From Sternotherus odoratus (Eukaryota > Chordata > Testudines > Kinosternidae): 64,000 nucleotides of DNA. The notes under the pieces are model-generated. The model had not been told where the DNA came from, searched no databases, and worked only from the letters and a program-made list of their open reading frames with translations. Each line of letters begins with the position of its first letter. Within the stretch, counting starts at the first letter, position 1. This document shows positions 52,343 through 63,569 of the stretch, piece by piece. The DNA is taken from NCBI GenBank assembly GCA_032164245.1, contig JAVMKO010000001.1, forward strand, positions 77,187,892-77,251,891. The letters run 5' to 3'. Both the position numbers and the translations under genes were made by a program.

Positions 52343-55300
52343 CTATACATGTTCAGTCAAAACAAATTAATCTCTATCAGCAAGTTCCATTTTGGATCAA
52401 CTGGTGTGCAACAATCTAATAGAGCAAGGAGGAAACTTTAAATTTCTGAGACCATATCTAGAATATTGTGTTCTGTTTTGAGCATTCAAAAATATATTAA
52501 TAACCTAGAGGGAATTCAGAGAAAAGAAACAAAACTGATTAAAGATCAGAATGAAAAAAAAGTGTGCAAGGAACCACTAGAATTCTTCTGGATGATAAAG
52601 GGATGTAATTAGGAGTAATATGACTAAACTATCCATGTTTACAGTGTAAATATCTTCTATATTAAGATATTCATCTACAGCAATTCTGTTCCCAAACATT
52701 TACAGCACAATCTTGTAGCATAAGTGACATCATTCTATATTTTACCAATATTCCCGAATTGTGCTATTGGACTTTGCAAAGCTATAGTGCCTTTTGAAAA
52801 CACGTATATAACATGCCTCCATACCCATTTCCACTGCAAGAATGAACAATATTGTAACAAAGTCCTCCAACAAGACATTTTATTGAACAGAAGGGACTTT
52901 ACTAGGTAGAACAGTCTCCCTAAGGAAATGATTAAATCAAATCAATCATCATTTGAAAATTAGGCAGAATACTGAATACTATCAAACAGAATGGTGAAAT
53001 CCTGTATGTTCATCCACTTAGCTCTTTGTTATTAAGTAACTTTATTATTCTATAGCACCCTTCCTCCTGCAGCATCCCAAAGTGTTTTATGGATTAAATA
53101 CATAGGGAACACTCAGCCACCACTGTATTGCACCTGGAAAAAGGCGTGTATCAAGGAAGGAAAGTGAAGAAGAACTTCTGCACTATAAACTCTAAGGGAA
53201 GTTTTAGGAAGGCAGATTAACTATTTGACCAAAATTTGACCAGGGGGTTTAAGAATCTTACTCTTGCAAAAAGTGTCATGGGATTTCTTAATAGCCATAA
53301 GTGACTAGGGTTTTTATTTTATAGCATACCTGGGGGGAGGCCCCAATCCATGCTGGACAGCTGGTTCTGTAATAATTCAGAGGAAAGATGGCAACCTCCG
53401 TGATTGCCAAAATCATTGCCACCATTATCACATTATGACTTCTCCTAGGCAAGTACTGATCCCAGGTCCCACCCATCCTGTTCAGTTTATGAGAGCTGAC
53501 AAGACCACAGTCTGAGCTGTCTTAATTCATATCTACTATAAAGTGATTGTCACTGGGTAGTCAGACACTCTTGTTTCCCCCATTCCACGCAACCATCTTG
53601 AAAAGGTCCCCGTTTTGAACACACTGGTGTTAACAACCCAGCAAAGGGTAGGAATAAACAGTAATATTTCAGAATGGAGTGGTGTTCCCCAAGAGTCAGT
53701 CCCTAGGACCAATCCTATTCAACTTATTCATAAATGATTTGGAGAAAGGGGTAAACAGTGAGGTGGCAAAGTTTGCAGATGATACTAAACTGCTCAAGAT
53801 AGTTAAGAACAAAGCAGACTGTGAAGAACTTCAATATGATGGGAGTTAATTTAGCTACAACTAATCAGGAAAAAGTTCTTGGAGTCATCATTAATAGTTC
53901 TGTGAAGACATCCACAGTGTGCAGCGGCAGTCAAAAAACCAAACAGGATGCTAGGAATCATTTAAAAAGGGACAGAGAATAAGACGGAGAATATCTTATT
54001 GCTCTTATATAAATCCATGGTGTGGCCACATCTTGAATACTAGAATCAAAGAGGTAGCCGTGTTAGTCTGGAATAGCAGAGGTAAAGAGTCCTGTGGCAC
54101 CTTAAAGACTAACTATAAAGTTTTGAAGCATAAGCTTTCGTGGGCTAATACCCACTTCGTTGGATGCAAGCAGTGGAAGTGTCCAGGGGCAGGTATAGAT
54201 AAGTAGGCAAGTATCTATACCTGCCCCTGGACACTTCCACTGCTTGCATCCGACGAAGTGGGTATTAGCCCACGAAAGCTTATGCTTCAAAACTTTATAG
54301 TTAGTCTTTAAGGTGCCACAGGACTCTTTGTTACATCTTGAATACTGTGTACAAACGTGATCCTCTCATCTCAAAAAAGATATACTGGCATTAGAAAAGG
54401 TTCAGAGAAGGGCAACTAAAATGATTAGGGATTTGGAGCAGGTCCCATATGAGGCGAGATTAAAGAGGCTAGGACTTTTCAGCTTGGAAAAGAGGAGACT
54501 AAGGGGGAATATGTGGTATATAAAATCATGAGTGGTGTGGAAAAAGTGAATAAGGAAAAGTTATTTATTTGTTCCCATAATATAAGAACATAGGGGCCAC
54601 CAAATGAAATTAATGGGCAGCAGGTTTAAAACCAGTAAAAGAAAGTTCGTCACACAGCAGTCAACCTGTGGAACTCCTTGCCTGAGGAGGCTGTGAAGGC
54701 TAGGACTATAACAGGGTTTAAAAGAGAACTGGATGAATTCATGGAGGTTAAGTCCATTAATGGCTATTAGCCAGGATGGGTAAGGAATGGTGTCCCGAGC
54801 CTCTGTTTGTCAGAGGGGGGGGGGGGGTGATGGATGGCAGGAAAGAGATCATTTGATCATTACCTGGTAGGTTCACTCCCTCCGGAGCACCTGGCATTGG
54901 CCACTGTCGATAGAGAGGATACTGGGCTGGATGGACCTTTGGTCTGACCCAGAACGGCCATTCTTAACCCTCAACCCCTCCCCTCATCCGGCTCCCCTCT
55001 GTCCTCCTGCTGCATCTTCTAGGCCCCTCTATGCCTCAGCAAAGTCTTTCGCACACGGGGCCTGAGGCCGACCGCACTGTGACCCCCAACCAGGACCCCG
55101 GACCGGCGCAGGGTTTGCGGCCGACCCCCAGCGTCCTGCTGCCGTCCCGCCCCCCTCCCTCGGAGCCAGCGCCCCTCGCTTCCGGGCCCGGCTCCTCCCC
55201 GTCCCACCACAGCAGCAGCTGCCGGGGAGGGAAGGAGGCGGGGTGACCGGCCAATCCCTGACCCGGGACACCCCCAGCCGTGGGGGGAGGGGCATCCTGC

Positions 55301-55731
55301 GAGCGGTCAGCGCCGAGCCCGGGGTCCCTCCACCCCCGCCAGGTGACACGCCCCGCCCCGCAGCTGGGCCGCCACTAGGGGGCCGTTCCGCATTCCAAGC
55401 GCCCCCGCAGAGCCGTTCCCATTGGCCTGGACCCTCAACGTTAATCCCGCCTCTCAAAGGAATGATTTGTCTCCTGATTGGCCAACGCCCCTGTCACTAA
55501 CACCAGCCGGCGGCTGACCGCGTTCTGCGATTGGTTGTTCCCCCAGCCGGACTGTGCCCCTCGCCCCTCACTCACTTTGGCCGGCTTGGGTAAAATGGCG
55601 CCGCTGCGAGTGGCGGTCTCGCCCCGCGAAGGCACAAGGGTCACCGCGGGGCCGCTCCGGAGCCCTCGAGGCCCCGCCCGCCCCCGGGAACCGGCCGCTG
55701 CCGCCAGCAAGCGTCCCGCCAGAGTCGCCAT
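52205..55731 (-). CDS. SMDT1: SMDT1 (EMRE), essential MCU regulator, two coding exons
   Basis: Single-pass inner-mitochondrial-membrane protein that holds the MCU pore open and links it to MICU1. Coding exons 55576-55731 (52 codons) and 52205-52342 (45 codons plus TAA) give a 97-residue precursor. Exon 1 is an Arg/Ala-rich mitochondrial presequence ending [12 protein letters not shown], the family signature before the transmembrane helix. Exon 2 carries [19 protein letters not shown], the GxxxS packing motif (GTQIS), [16 protein letters not shown] and a terminal run of six Asp. Donor is AAA|GTGAGT and acceptor TATAG|ATG, phase 0. Intron 1 holds a CR1 copy and a fold-back element. SMDT1 converges with NDUFA6. 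The human precursor is about 107 residues as I recall; the difference is in the presequence. Confidence 0.97.
53630..54967 (+). mobile_element. CR1 LINE, late RT to 3' end, split by a fold-back element
   Basis: Plus strand carries [20 protein letters not shown] text near 53770-53825 and ends with GGACCTTTGGTCTGACCCAG, the CR1 3' end. Split at 54042-54332. In SMDT1 intron 1. Confidence 0.9.
54042..54332. repeat. near-perfect palindromic fold-back element with 14-bp duplication
   Basis: Flanked by ACATCTTGAATACT (54028-54041 and 54333-54346). Head AGAGGTAGCCGTGTTAGTCT at the left only. Arms 54084-54201 and 54212-54329 pair with very few mismatches around a loop of about 10 nt. Confidence 0.93.
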
Positions 55732-55960
55732 CTTCCTGCCTGCGGCCGCCCTGCCCCGGCCCGCGCTGCTATAGCGACGCGCCCAGGCTATCCCCGGGGC
55801 GCCGCCACAGCCGCCGCCTCAAATCTCGCGATGCCCGGGGAGAGGTGGGGGTGCCGGAGTAAAGCGCTCCAGTGCGCATGCGGAGGAGAGCGCGCGGGGG
55901 CAGGGCCTGAGAGTCCCCCTCCCCCCCGTGTGTCCGCTCCCTGACCTCACCAGCCTGTTA
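55030..55960. promoter_or_regulatory. SMDT1 CpG island with CCAAT boxes and a CTCF-type site
   Basis: Strongly GC- and CpG-rich DNA spans SMDT1 exon 1 and the start of its intron 1. Inverted CCAAT (ATTGG) motifs occur around 55421, 55480 and 55532. CCACTAGGGGGC at 55372-55383 matches the CTCF core (CCASYAGRKGGC). A plus-strand AAAATGGCGCC lies at about 55593. Several CCAAT boxes lie downstream of the SMDT1 start, so a divergent or alternative promoter is possible. Confidence 0.6.
55576..55731 (-). CDS. SMDT1: SMDT1 exon 1, mitochondrial presequence
   Basis: ATG at 55729-55731 inside AAGATGGCGAC (YY1-type). The peptide is rich in Arg and Ala with few acidic residues, as expected for matrix targeting, and ends [10 protein letters not shown]. 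Confidence 0.95.
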
Positions 55961-56107
55961 CTCACTGTCCCCGGGGCTATGCTGGGTGTGACTGTAGGTG
56001 CAACCCCTCCCCCAGGCCCTTTGGCACAGCCCTGCAGTGTCCTGCTCCTTACCCCCTGTACACACACACAGACCCACGCTGCTGTCCCCAGGGGGCCGTG
56101 TACAGGG

Positions 56108-56227
56108 CAGGGTGTCAAACAGCAAATGTGAAAAATTAGGGGGGGGGGGGGGTAAGAGGAGCCTATATAAGAAAGAGTCCCAAAAATTGGGACTGTCCCT
56201 ATAAAATCTGGACATCTGGTCACCCTG
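56108..56227. mobile_element. short hAT-like MITE, second copy, opposite orientation
   Basis: Ends CAGGGTGTCAAACAGC and GACATCTGGTCACCCTG. Flanks GTACAGGG and GTACACGT agree at 6 of 8. Shares GACTGTCCCTATAAAATCTG with 5686-5823 in reverse. Poly-G run inside. Confidence 0.78.
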
Positions 56228-56968
56228 GTACACGTCGGCCTGTGTGATTTAACTCTAGGGCAGCACCTTGCTGAATATCACAACAGTCAGCTGTAAGTGG
56301 AGTAAAAACAGGAATAAGATTATCAAACATTAAAGTCAAGTGCTAGTTCCATATAAACTATGAAGCCTAACATGTAACATGCTTTCTAGAGACTAAACTG
56401 ACAGGTTAACCTCTCTAAAGAAGTTTTTCTCACTCCCAAAGTCCTCTGCAGCATTTGAGCCAAGGTTGGCTGAGGTCCCATTTTCATGAATGTAAATGTG
56501 CTGCCTATTTATTTTCTAGGTACAAGAAAAAAGGGTGTGTCATCTTTGCCTTCTACTTGTATCACCCAAGTGCACACTCAGATGGGATAACCACCTAATT
56601 TTCCTGGGTTCTGCTGCTGACTTCACATTTATCTGTTGATTTCATATGTAGAAAAGGGCATTCATTGTGTTTGCTTACAATGCTTAACTAACATCCAGAC
56701 TGAGGGACAGGTGAATAATCATCTCCTGTCTGATATAGAATCTGCAAACACATTTTGAGTACCTAATCATATATTTGCAATTATATTAATGACCAGGGTG
56801 ACCCCCCGTTTTAATTTGAAACTTCACACATTGTTTGATGAACTAGAATGCACATACCAATGACTAGATATTCCTGTAACCCAGTTAGTATTAAGGGGTT
56901 CTTGAGTCACAGTGGGCTCTGCAAGAACCCCTCCCTCCCAGTAGAATCAGTCACATCGTCCTAGCCAC
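56228..56968. other. no gene recognised
   Basis: Unremarkable AT-rich sequence upstream of SMDT1. Confidence 0.4.
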
Positions 56969-57551
56969 CAGGGCAGGCGACAGAAATTTTGGGGCCCCCT
57001 ACTCTGATCGTTGGGGGGGCCCCCAGCCTATTCTCCTTCCCCCCCTGCCTCACCCGGCCCACCCAACCTAATCTCCTCCCTCAGCCTAACCTCCTCCCCT
57101 CCCCACCCCCATTGATTCCCCGCACCGGGTCTCCCCAGCCCCGCTCGCTGGCCCCCGCCCCCGCGGAGCAAGCGCGCCCAGCCAGTCCTCTGCAGCCGCC
57201 GGGACGGGGGAGGCGATGGAGCTGGCATCCTGTGGTGCCGCCCCCTCCCCCCCCCCCCCCCGCCAAGGGCTGGCCCGGCTCTTGCTGCAGGTGAGCGGGG
57301 GAAGCGCTGCAGCCGGGGGTGCCTCCGGGTGGCTCCTGGGGTGCGGGACAAGCTGCTGGCTGAAGGGCTCGGGAGGCAGCCGGCCACTGACACGTGGACA
57401 CAGCCCGGGAAAGAGCGGCCAGGGAGATGCAGTGCCCAGGTGGGACGACTACGGGTACAGCTGTGTGCCGGGCCCCGGACTTAAGGGGGCCCCCCTTAAG
57501 TCCGGGGCCCGGTACAGCTCTACCCATAGTACCCCCCTGTCGCCGGCCCTG
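56969..57551. mobile_element. GC-rich hAT MITE, copy 3
   Basis: Ends CAGGGCAGGCGACAG and GTCGCCGGCCCTG with perfect 8-bp duplication CTAGCCAC (56961-56968, 57552-57559). An inner perfect palindrome lies at about 57465-57515 (GGCCCCGGACTTAAGG and its inverse). Confidence 0.93.
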
Positions 57552-57559
57552 CTAGCCAC

Positions 57560-60500
57560 ACTCCTGAAGAGGGAGCCTCTGACACAGCAGCATTTCTACC
57601 ACAGGGTTGGGTTTTTTTTGTTTTTTTTTGCTGCTACAGCCTCTTGGGTGGCTTGGGGGAAGGTGGGAGCAAAGCTGGAGCACAAAAGCTGGAGGAACAG
57701 GCAACCAGTGAATTGCAGTGGGGTTGGGCTTCAGCCCCCGGGGTGGAAGGCTCCAGCTAGGGGGCTTTGGGCTCCATTCCCTGAACTCACCACCCCCTCA
57801 AAAAGCAACCGAAAAAGCAAAAGAAACAATAAGAAAAAAGACAAGAACATGCAAAGCATCTTATTTGTATTTCTATTCCATTTAGGTCCAGTAAAGAATA
57901 AAGACAACTATATATTATTTTTATTATTGAGTCTTCAAAAAAAAATCCTACATAAATTACAATGATTTGGACATGTACATGTGCATATCCATTTGTGTTT
58001 CCTAAAGTTAATTAAGTATTTTAGGAAAAACTGTCAGAGCGGCCACTGGTAAAAGTTGGTGGCCACACTCTGAGGCCATCAAAAAAATTGTTGTGAGAAC
58101 CCTTGGACTAGATCCTTTAATGAACAGAAAAAGCCTAACGAGACAGACTGTTCCTCATTGGCTGTGGCACTCGCAACGGATTTCGTAAACGGGGTCAGAG
58201 TGTAGATGGAAGACCTTTAAATGAAAGCCTGCGTACAGCAGGAAGTGCTGAAGTACCACAGGGCACGCTTTTCCGAGTCAGTACTGTTAGTACCCGAATA
58301 CCGTGCTGCCATCTTCAGATAAAATCTAGGCCCTTATTGCTTGGCTGTTCTATCGAGAAAACATTTTTGCTAGAGTAGAAGATATTGAGGATCTGTCCTG
58401 GACAATGAGGCTAACAGGAGTAATGGCATTCTTTTGACCTAAAATTCCCATGTGGTTTCTTTGATGTCAGATTCTTTATTGATGTCTTTTCTGTTTGGAT
58501 CTGTACACTGCAGTGTCATGGAGTGTTAAATAGTTGCTACATTCCACATCAGTGGTAGAGGAAGTGTGTTGGCATATAGGATATGGAGCCCATGCTTCCA
58601 AGACACTGAGTGTCCTCAGTTGGGCTCTGTGATTCCATCCCTCAGCTCATTTATTTCCCCCCACAGCCTGGTTACTATATAAAGCAAAACACAGCATTTT
58701 TCACAACTCCATACAGAAGGTGCACCAATGTTTGGAATGGAGCATGTAATTAAACAAAGAAGAACAGAAGCAGAATACCTGCAAAAAAGTTATGGGCTGA
58801 TGTTAGGTATCATTTAAAACGATCTCTCTCATTCGATCGATATCAACAGACATCACAAATTCAAAAATGGTTTATTTAGCATTACTAGCTTAAAATACAA
58901 ATGTTAACAAATGCACAATAATATGTAAAACGTAAAATAAAGGCCATGCAAAACTGCCTCCTTTAAAAAATACAATATCTAGTTAAAGTACGTAAACACG
59001 TCAAGATAACTAGGGACAAACAAACTGCAAGTTGTTTTTAGTGTTCTTTGTTAAATTGTACAGACTTTACAGGTGAATTTGGTGCTGGTGAAAGATGCTA
59101 GATTAGCAGCACTGGAGACTCATCTCCACTTAATCCACAAACCAAGTGTATCATTGGTGCAGGCTTCCAACAATCACCTGTTACTCCTCTGGAGATGCCA
59201 CATATGGTTGAGTGGGCAGGTCAATCTCCATGGCTATTTGAACCTTTGGCCTCTCTACTAAAACATCACAAAAAACACTGCAATTGGCCAGGAACAAGTA
59301 TGCCACCAGGAAATAGTCTGCAACCCTAAATCCACATGGGTCCACCAGATGATATATTTTGGTTATGATCAGCACTGTCTCAATTTGAACCAAGTGGTAA
59401 ACATCATAGTGGGGTTTTTTTCTTTACAACAAAGTGTAGGTAAATAAAGCTATAAAGGAAGCAGGTCTGGAGATGAAAACCCTTCCTCAGAAGAGTACAA
59501 TGACTTCAACAACTACTTGGGCAGGATCAGACCCAATCTTTGGCAGAGTTCATGAATAACATACCAGAGCCACCAGCCACCCTCCATTACTGAAATGTTA
59601 TCAAGCATTTTCCTCCCCCATAGGACAGAAAGAGCTTTTCATGGTGTACCAAAGATTTATTGCAAAAGACAGCATCTTAAATACCTTCAGAGGGACAGCC
59701 ATCAGACTTTAAAATATTCAATCTTTTACTAGAAATTCTGTGTGGTCAGAGATTTTTACTGTTTAAGAATAATGAAGGGGGGGAGGGGATAAACGAATAA
59801 GCAGCCCCAACCTGAATGATTGGGAGAAAAAAGTTTGGCTAAAAGCTATGTCTTAGTTTCTTGCAGGGGAGATTATGCTGGCAGGCAATGACGTGTCTCC
59901 CTTGCCCTGTAATGATCTGTGCCTGAAGATACAAAGGCAGCGTGGTCCATCAACAAACTCAACTGCAATATCAGGGAACAAAAACCCTGACCGTGTGCTT
60001 AGGGAGCAGTTCAAGTGCACAGCCAGCAGAACTGATAAGCAGGTTTGATATTCTATCCAAAAGAGGGCAGTGGTGTGCACACACACACTAGTAACTGATC
60101 CCCTGCTTAAAGGAGCACTTGCCTTTGCTCAACCAGCAGAGAAAACTAACTACATGAGCAGACCTTTGCGAAGGCCCAAATGTGTTGGGTTTTTTTAAGA
60201 CACCAGGTGTCAATACCTACTATGGAACTGAGGTGGGAAAGGGAAGCGGAAAACCCTAAAACAGTGCGTCTATAGTCATGATGCCTATAACCAAATGAAA
60301 TCACAAAAACATTTGTAGGGCAAGCACAAATACCACTCCATGTTTTAGTTTCTGATCATTAATAAGCAAAATTACCCCAAACACAGATACTGGTATCCTG
60401 CCCCTGGTTCACAGGACTTTGAGACATAAAGACCAAAAAAAACCCTTAGAAAAACACTGGATGATTGAAGATAACACTGTGGGTCACACTCCAAGATAAC

Positions 60501-61680
60501 TATTTAGCACGCACACTCGCTATGAAGCCAGATAGCGTGAAAACTATGGAATAGGATAGGCAAAATAAAATTATTAAAATAAAGCTTTAAGACGTATTTC
60601 CAACACTACAGTCTTATAAAAATGAGAAGAATCTTAAAAATCAAACTGACTTAAATCAATTCTACTATTCCAACTTCAGCGTCAACAGCAAAACTGGCTT
60701 GGTTACTTATTTTCTCTTTCAGTTATTTTTACTTTGTTCTCAGGCCCCAGCAAAGTGCTGGTGTCTCTGGGTTTCCAACAGGGACAGGGAAGGCTTAACC
60801 TTCCAAATACAGCTGCTTTTTATTGACTTTAAAAGGTCTCAAAAATATTTCTCTCCATATTAACTTTTATAAACATTTCTGCATCTCCAACCCCAACCAA
60901 AAAACCCCAGGACAAAACAGAAATTGGAGCCTGCAGTAGTTGGCAGTGTCCCCTTTCACTCATTAATGCAGTAGATACAATGCAGGTAAAGGGGTGGGGA
61001 TTTCAGCTAAAGAATGCTATAAAGAAACCAAAATGCAGCAGTGAATAAGAGACACACAGATTATGTTGTTCACAATTCAAGGTTGCGCCATTTGATTATC
61101 AACATTTATTTGTGTTAGAATCTAGTTTCCCCTAGCAGTGCAGTAAACCATAGCAGGGCACAAATGAGGAAGGATATTGGTATACCATGCTGGGAGGAGA
61201 TTTTCAAAGGCACAAAGGGTGATCAGGCACCCAAGGCATTGGAAGTTGGGGGGCCTGACTCCCTTTGTGCCTTCGGGAATTTCTCCTGCACATTGTGAAG
61301 AACAAGGCTGAATGCTTCAACCAGCCAAGAAGTGCACCAGTAGCCTATTAGTGGCTGGAGCCACTCATGGCTCTCACAGTATGGTACATGCAATTAAAAA
61401 CGTTGTTTACAAATTCTGCACAACATGGTCTGCTCTAATAAAAAGTTCTTAGTAAGAGGATAAAAGGAAAGAATAGGAAAATTATAAATACCATCTCTGC
61501 ATTATATTTGCCACCAGCCTTTTTCACAGTCCCTGGACTATCTGCTCTCCTTGTCCATGTATCTTTATCACCCCCAAAGCCAAACTGCCTTTTTTACAGC
61601 AAGTTGTGGCCTAGCAGCCTCTCTCTCAACTCCTTTTCATTTATTGAAGCTATGAGCTTGATTCACAACTGCGTTAGTTC
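57560..61680. other. SMDT1-PHETA2 intergenic or PHETA2 3' UTR
   Basis: No coding frame stands out. Few recognisable transposons from 58.9 to 61.6 kb; AT-rich with several AATAAA-type signals on the minus strand. It may be PHETA2 3' UTR. Confidence 0.35.
58868..58873 (-). promoter_or_regulatory. possible PHETA2 polyadenylation signal
   Basis: AATAAA on the minus strand in AT-rich DNA 4.7 kb below the PHETA2 stop. If used, 58860-63569 is 3' UTR, which would fit the scarcity of young transposons between 58.9 and 61.6 kb. No other support. Confidence 0.25.
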
Positions 61681-61682
61681 AC

Positions 61683-61842
61683 TTCAGAGCTGGTGAAAAT
61701 CCACTGAGATCAGCAGTGGCATATCCAGATCAGCAGTGGCATATTCAGAGCTGGTGAAAATCCACTGAGATCAGCAGTGGCATATCCAGATCAGCAGTGG
61801 CATATTCAGAGCTGGTGAAAATCCACTGAGATCAGCAGTGGC
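61683..61842 (+). repeat. 61-bp tandem repeat, about 2.6 copies
   Basis: Unit TTCAGAGCTGGTGAAAATCC, then ACTGAGATCAGCAGTGGCAT and ATCCAGATCAGCAGTGGCAT, repeated at 61683, 61744 and 61805. Nearly identical copies imply a recent local expansion. Each unit itself contains a doubled CAGATCAGCAGTGGCAT-type block. Confidence 0.93.
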
Positions 61843-62139
61843 CGGAGTAACACACTGGTGAATCTCTCAACCCTAATGCCTCTCTTCATGCCCCTTCCAC
61901 TCTGCCCCATCCTTACAGAGTGCACGATTATCTTTGTCCCTCCTCCACTGATTTTCTCCTCCCCTTCCACATTATATGTGTGTGTTCCAGTGATAAGGGA
62001 GGAGGGACTCAGCTACAATATCATCAGCCAAAATGTGGCTCTGGACAATTAGTGTCCGCAGCCATATCCTAAGAACTGTGACCATGTACCACATACAATA
62101 CTTTGCACAATCAATGCACTGTACTGAGGTTAACAACAG

Positions 62140-62300
62140 AAGCCTTTGGGAGGTAGAGAAGTATTATCATCCCCATTTCACAGAAGGGGAGACTGAGGTT
62201 AATTGACGTGGCCAAGGCCACAGAGCACATCAGAGCTAAAGCGAGATTAAAATTTGGGAGTTCTGGTCTCCTGACCTTTGGTTCAATCCAGAATTCGCTG
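62140..62300 (+). repeat. MIR SINE remnant
   Basis: ATTATCATCCCCATTTCACA, GGGGAGACTGAGGTTAATTG and GGCCACAGAGCACATC, then GTCTCCTGACC: the MIR core in forward orientation. Confidence 0.85.
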
Positions 62301-63569
62301 CCTCTCTGGAAGTCTTGCTTCCAAGCTCACATTCAGAGAGGGAAAAATATGAGTTTGTGGGGTATCTGCAAGTCTGACTGATGGGTTTGGCTTGGGGTTT
62401 TTAGTCCCTATGAAAGTGACAGGTGGTGCACCCAAGTACCACCCTGCCTCTACCCCTCACTGCATCCCCTTATCCACCATAAATACTACAGCACCTAAAA
62501 TACACTTGTAATATTCTAATTCTATAATATGCAATGAGATGGGCAGTGACCCACAGAGCCCTGCACCCCTCACCTCTGTCAAGAATTTATTTACAGACTT
62601 GTGTAAATAATTACTGGTTATTGAGTCACATCGGCCTCATGCTTGATACAACTATATGATCCAGAATCTTTTGGTGGCTTTTTAGGTTTCTTCGCTTTAG
62701 CCAACCCATACTATAATGCATTACTGGATATATTGTATACGAATCTGATCCTAGATTTGAAGGCTGGGAGTCCTATATCCATAAATCTGAGCCCATTCAA
62801 ACCAGATAAACTGAGACTGGGGTAAAGCACCATCGGGAACCGATTAAGGTGAAATATGGCCCATGGACCAGGCAAAACGATGGGGCCTCAAATCTGTTTG
62901 AGTCCAGGCCAGTGAGTAGTGTGAGAGCTACAAACCCTCAAGTGCTTTTCAGAGCAAAGGGCCTAGTTCAACCACTCTGTTCAATCCAGTCTTAATTCAC
63001 CATTGATCACTCCGGGCAGGGCTCGGAAGGAATGTGAGGGTAACATAAGCAGCCATTTTCTACAAGCTAACAGGCAAAACCTGTTACCGCTAACAAAGCA
63101 AACATTCAGTTGCTGACAATACTCAAAGCAGGCATAACAATAAAACACACCGCTCCATCTACTACTCCAGATTGGTAGGGAATAAAAACGGCCACCTGAA
63201 CAGAAGCAAAGCGATGCCCATTTTGTGTATGCAAATCTGGTCACACAAACACACCCCATTCCACAATCTCCAGCCCAGATTCAAAATCAAGAGTTCCTGA
63301 CATTTTACGGCCCTGCTGCAATATTGTTCAGGGGAACATACACTGTCTGAGACCCCAGAAGTGAATACGAGAGCTTGGGAAGATGTGTCTCTCTCCTAGA
63401 TCCCACCCAGACCCACACAGCCAGCCAGCATGCAATGATTCCAGACAGGAAGGAGAGAAAACATTGTCACTTATTTGGCTATTTTCCTGGATGGGAGAGA
63501 AGTCACCAAGCACAGAAATGATAGTGTAGACATGGGCTTGGTGTCACTCCATGCCTTGCCTTCCCCAGT
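62301..63569. other. sequence 3' of PHETA2, no separate gene recognised
   Basis: Probably PHETA2 3' UTR immediately below the stop; no independent ORF with family resemblance. Confidence 0.4.

Noticed and set aside
54084..54329. microRNA or hairpin RNA precursor
   Set aside because: Arms of about 118 bp match several dispersed copies of one repeat family; a transposon palindrome explains it, although small RNAs from it are not excluded.
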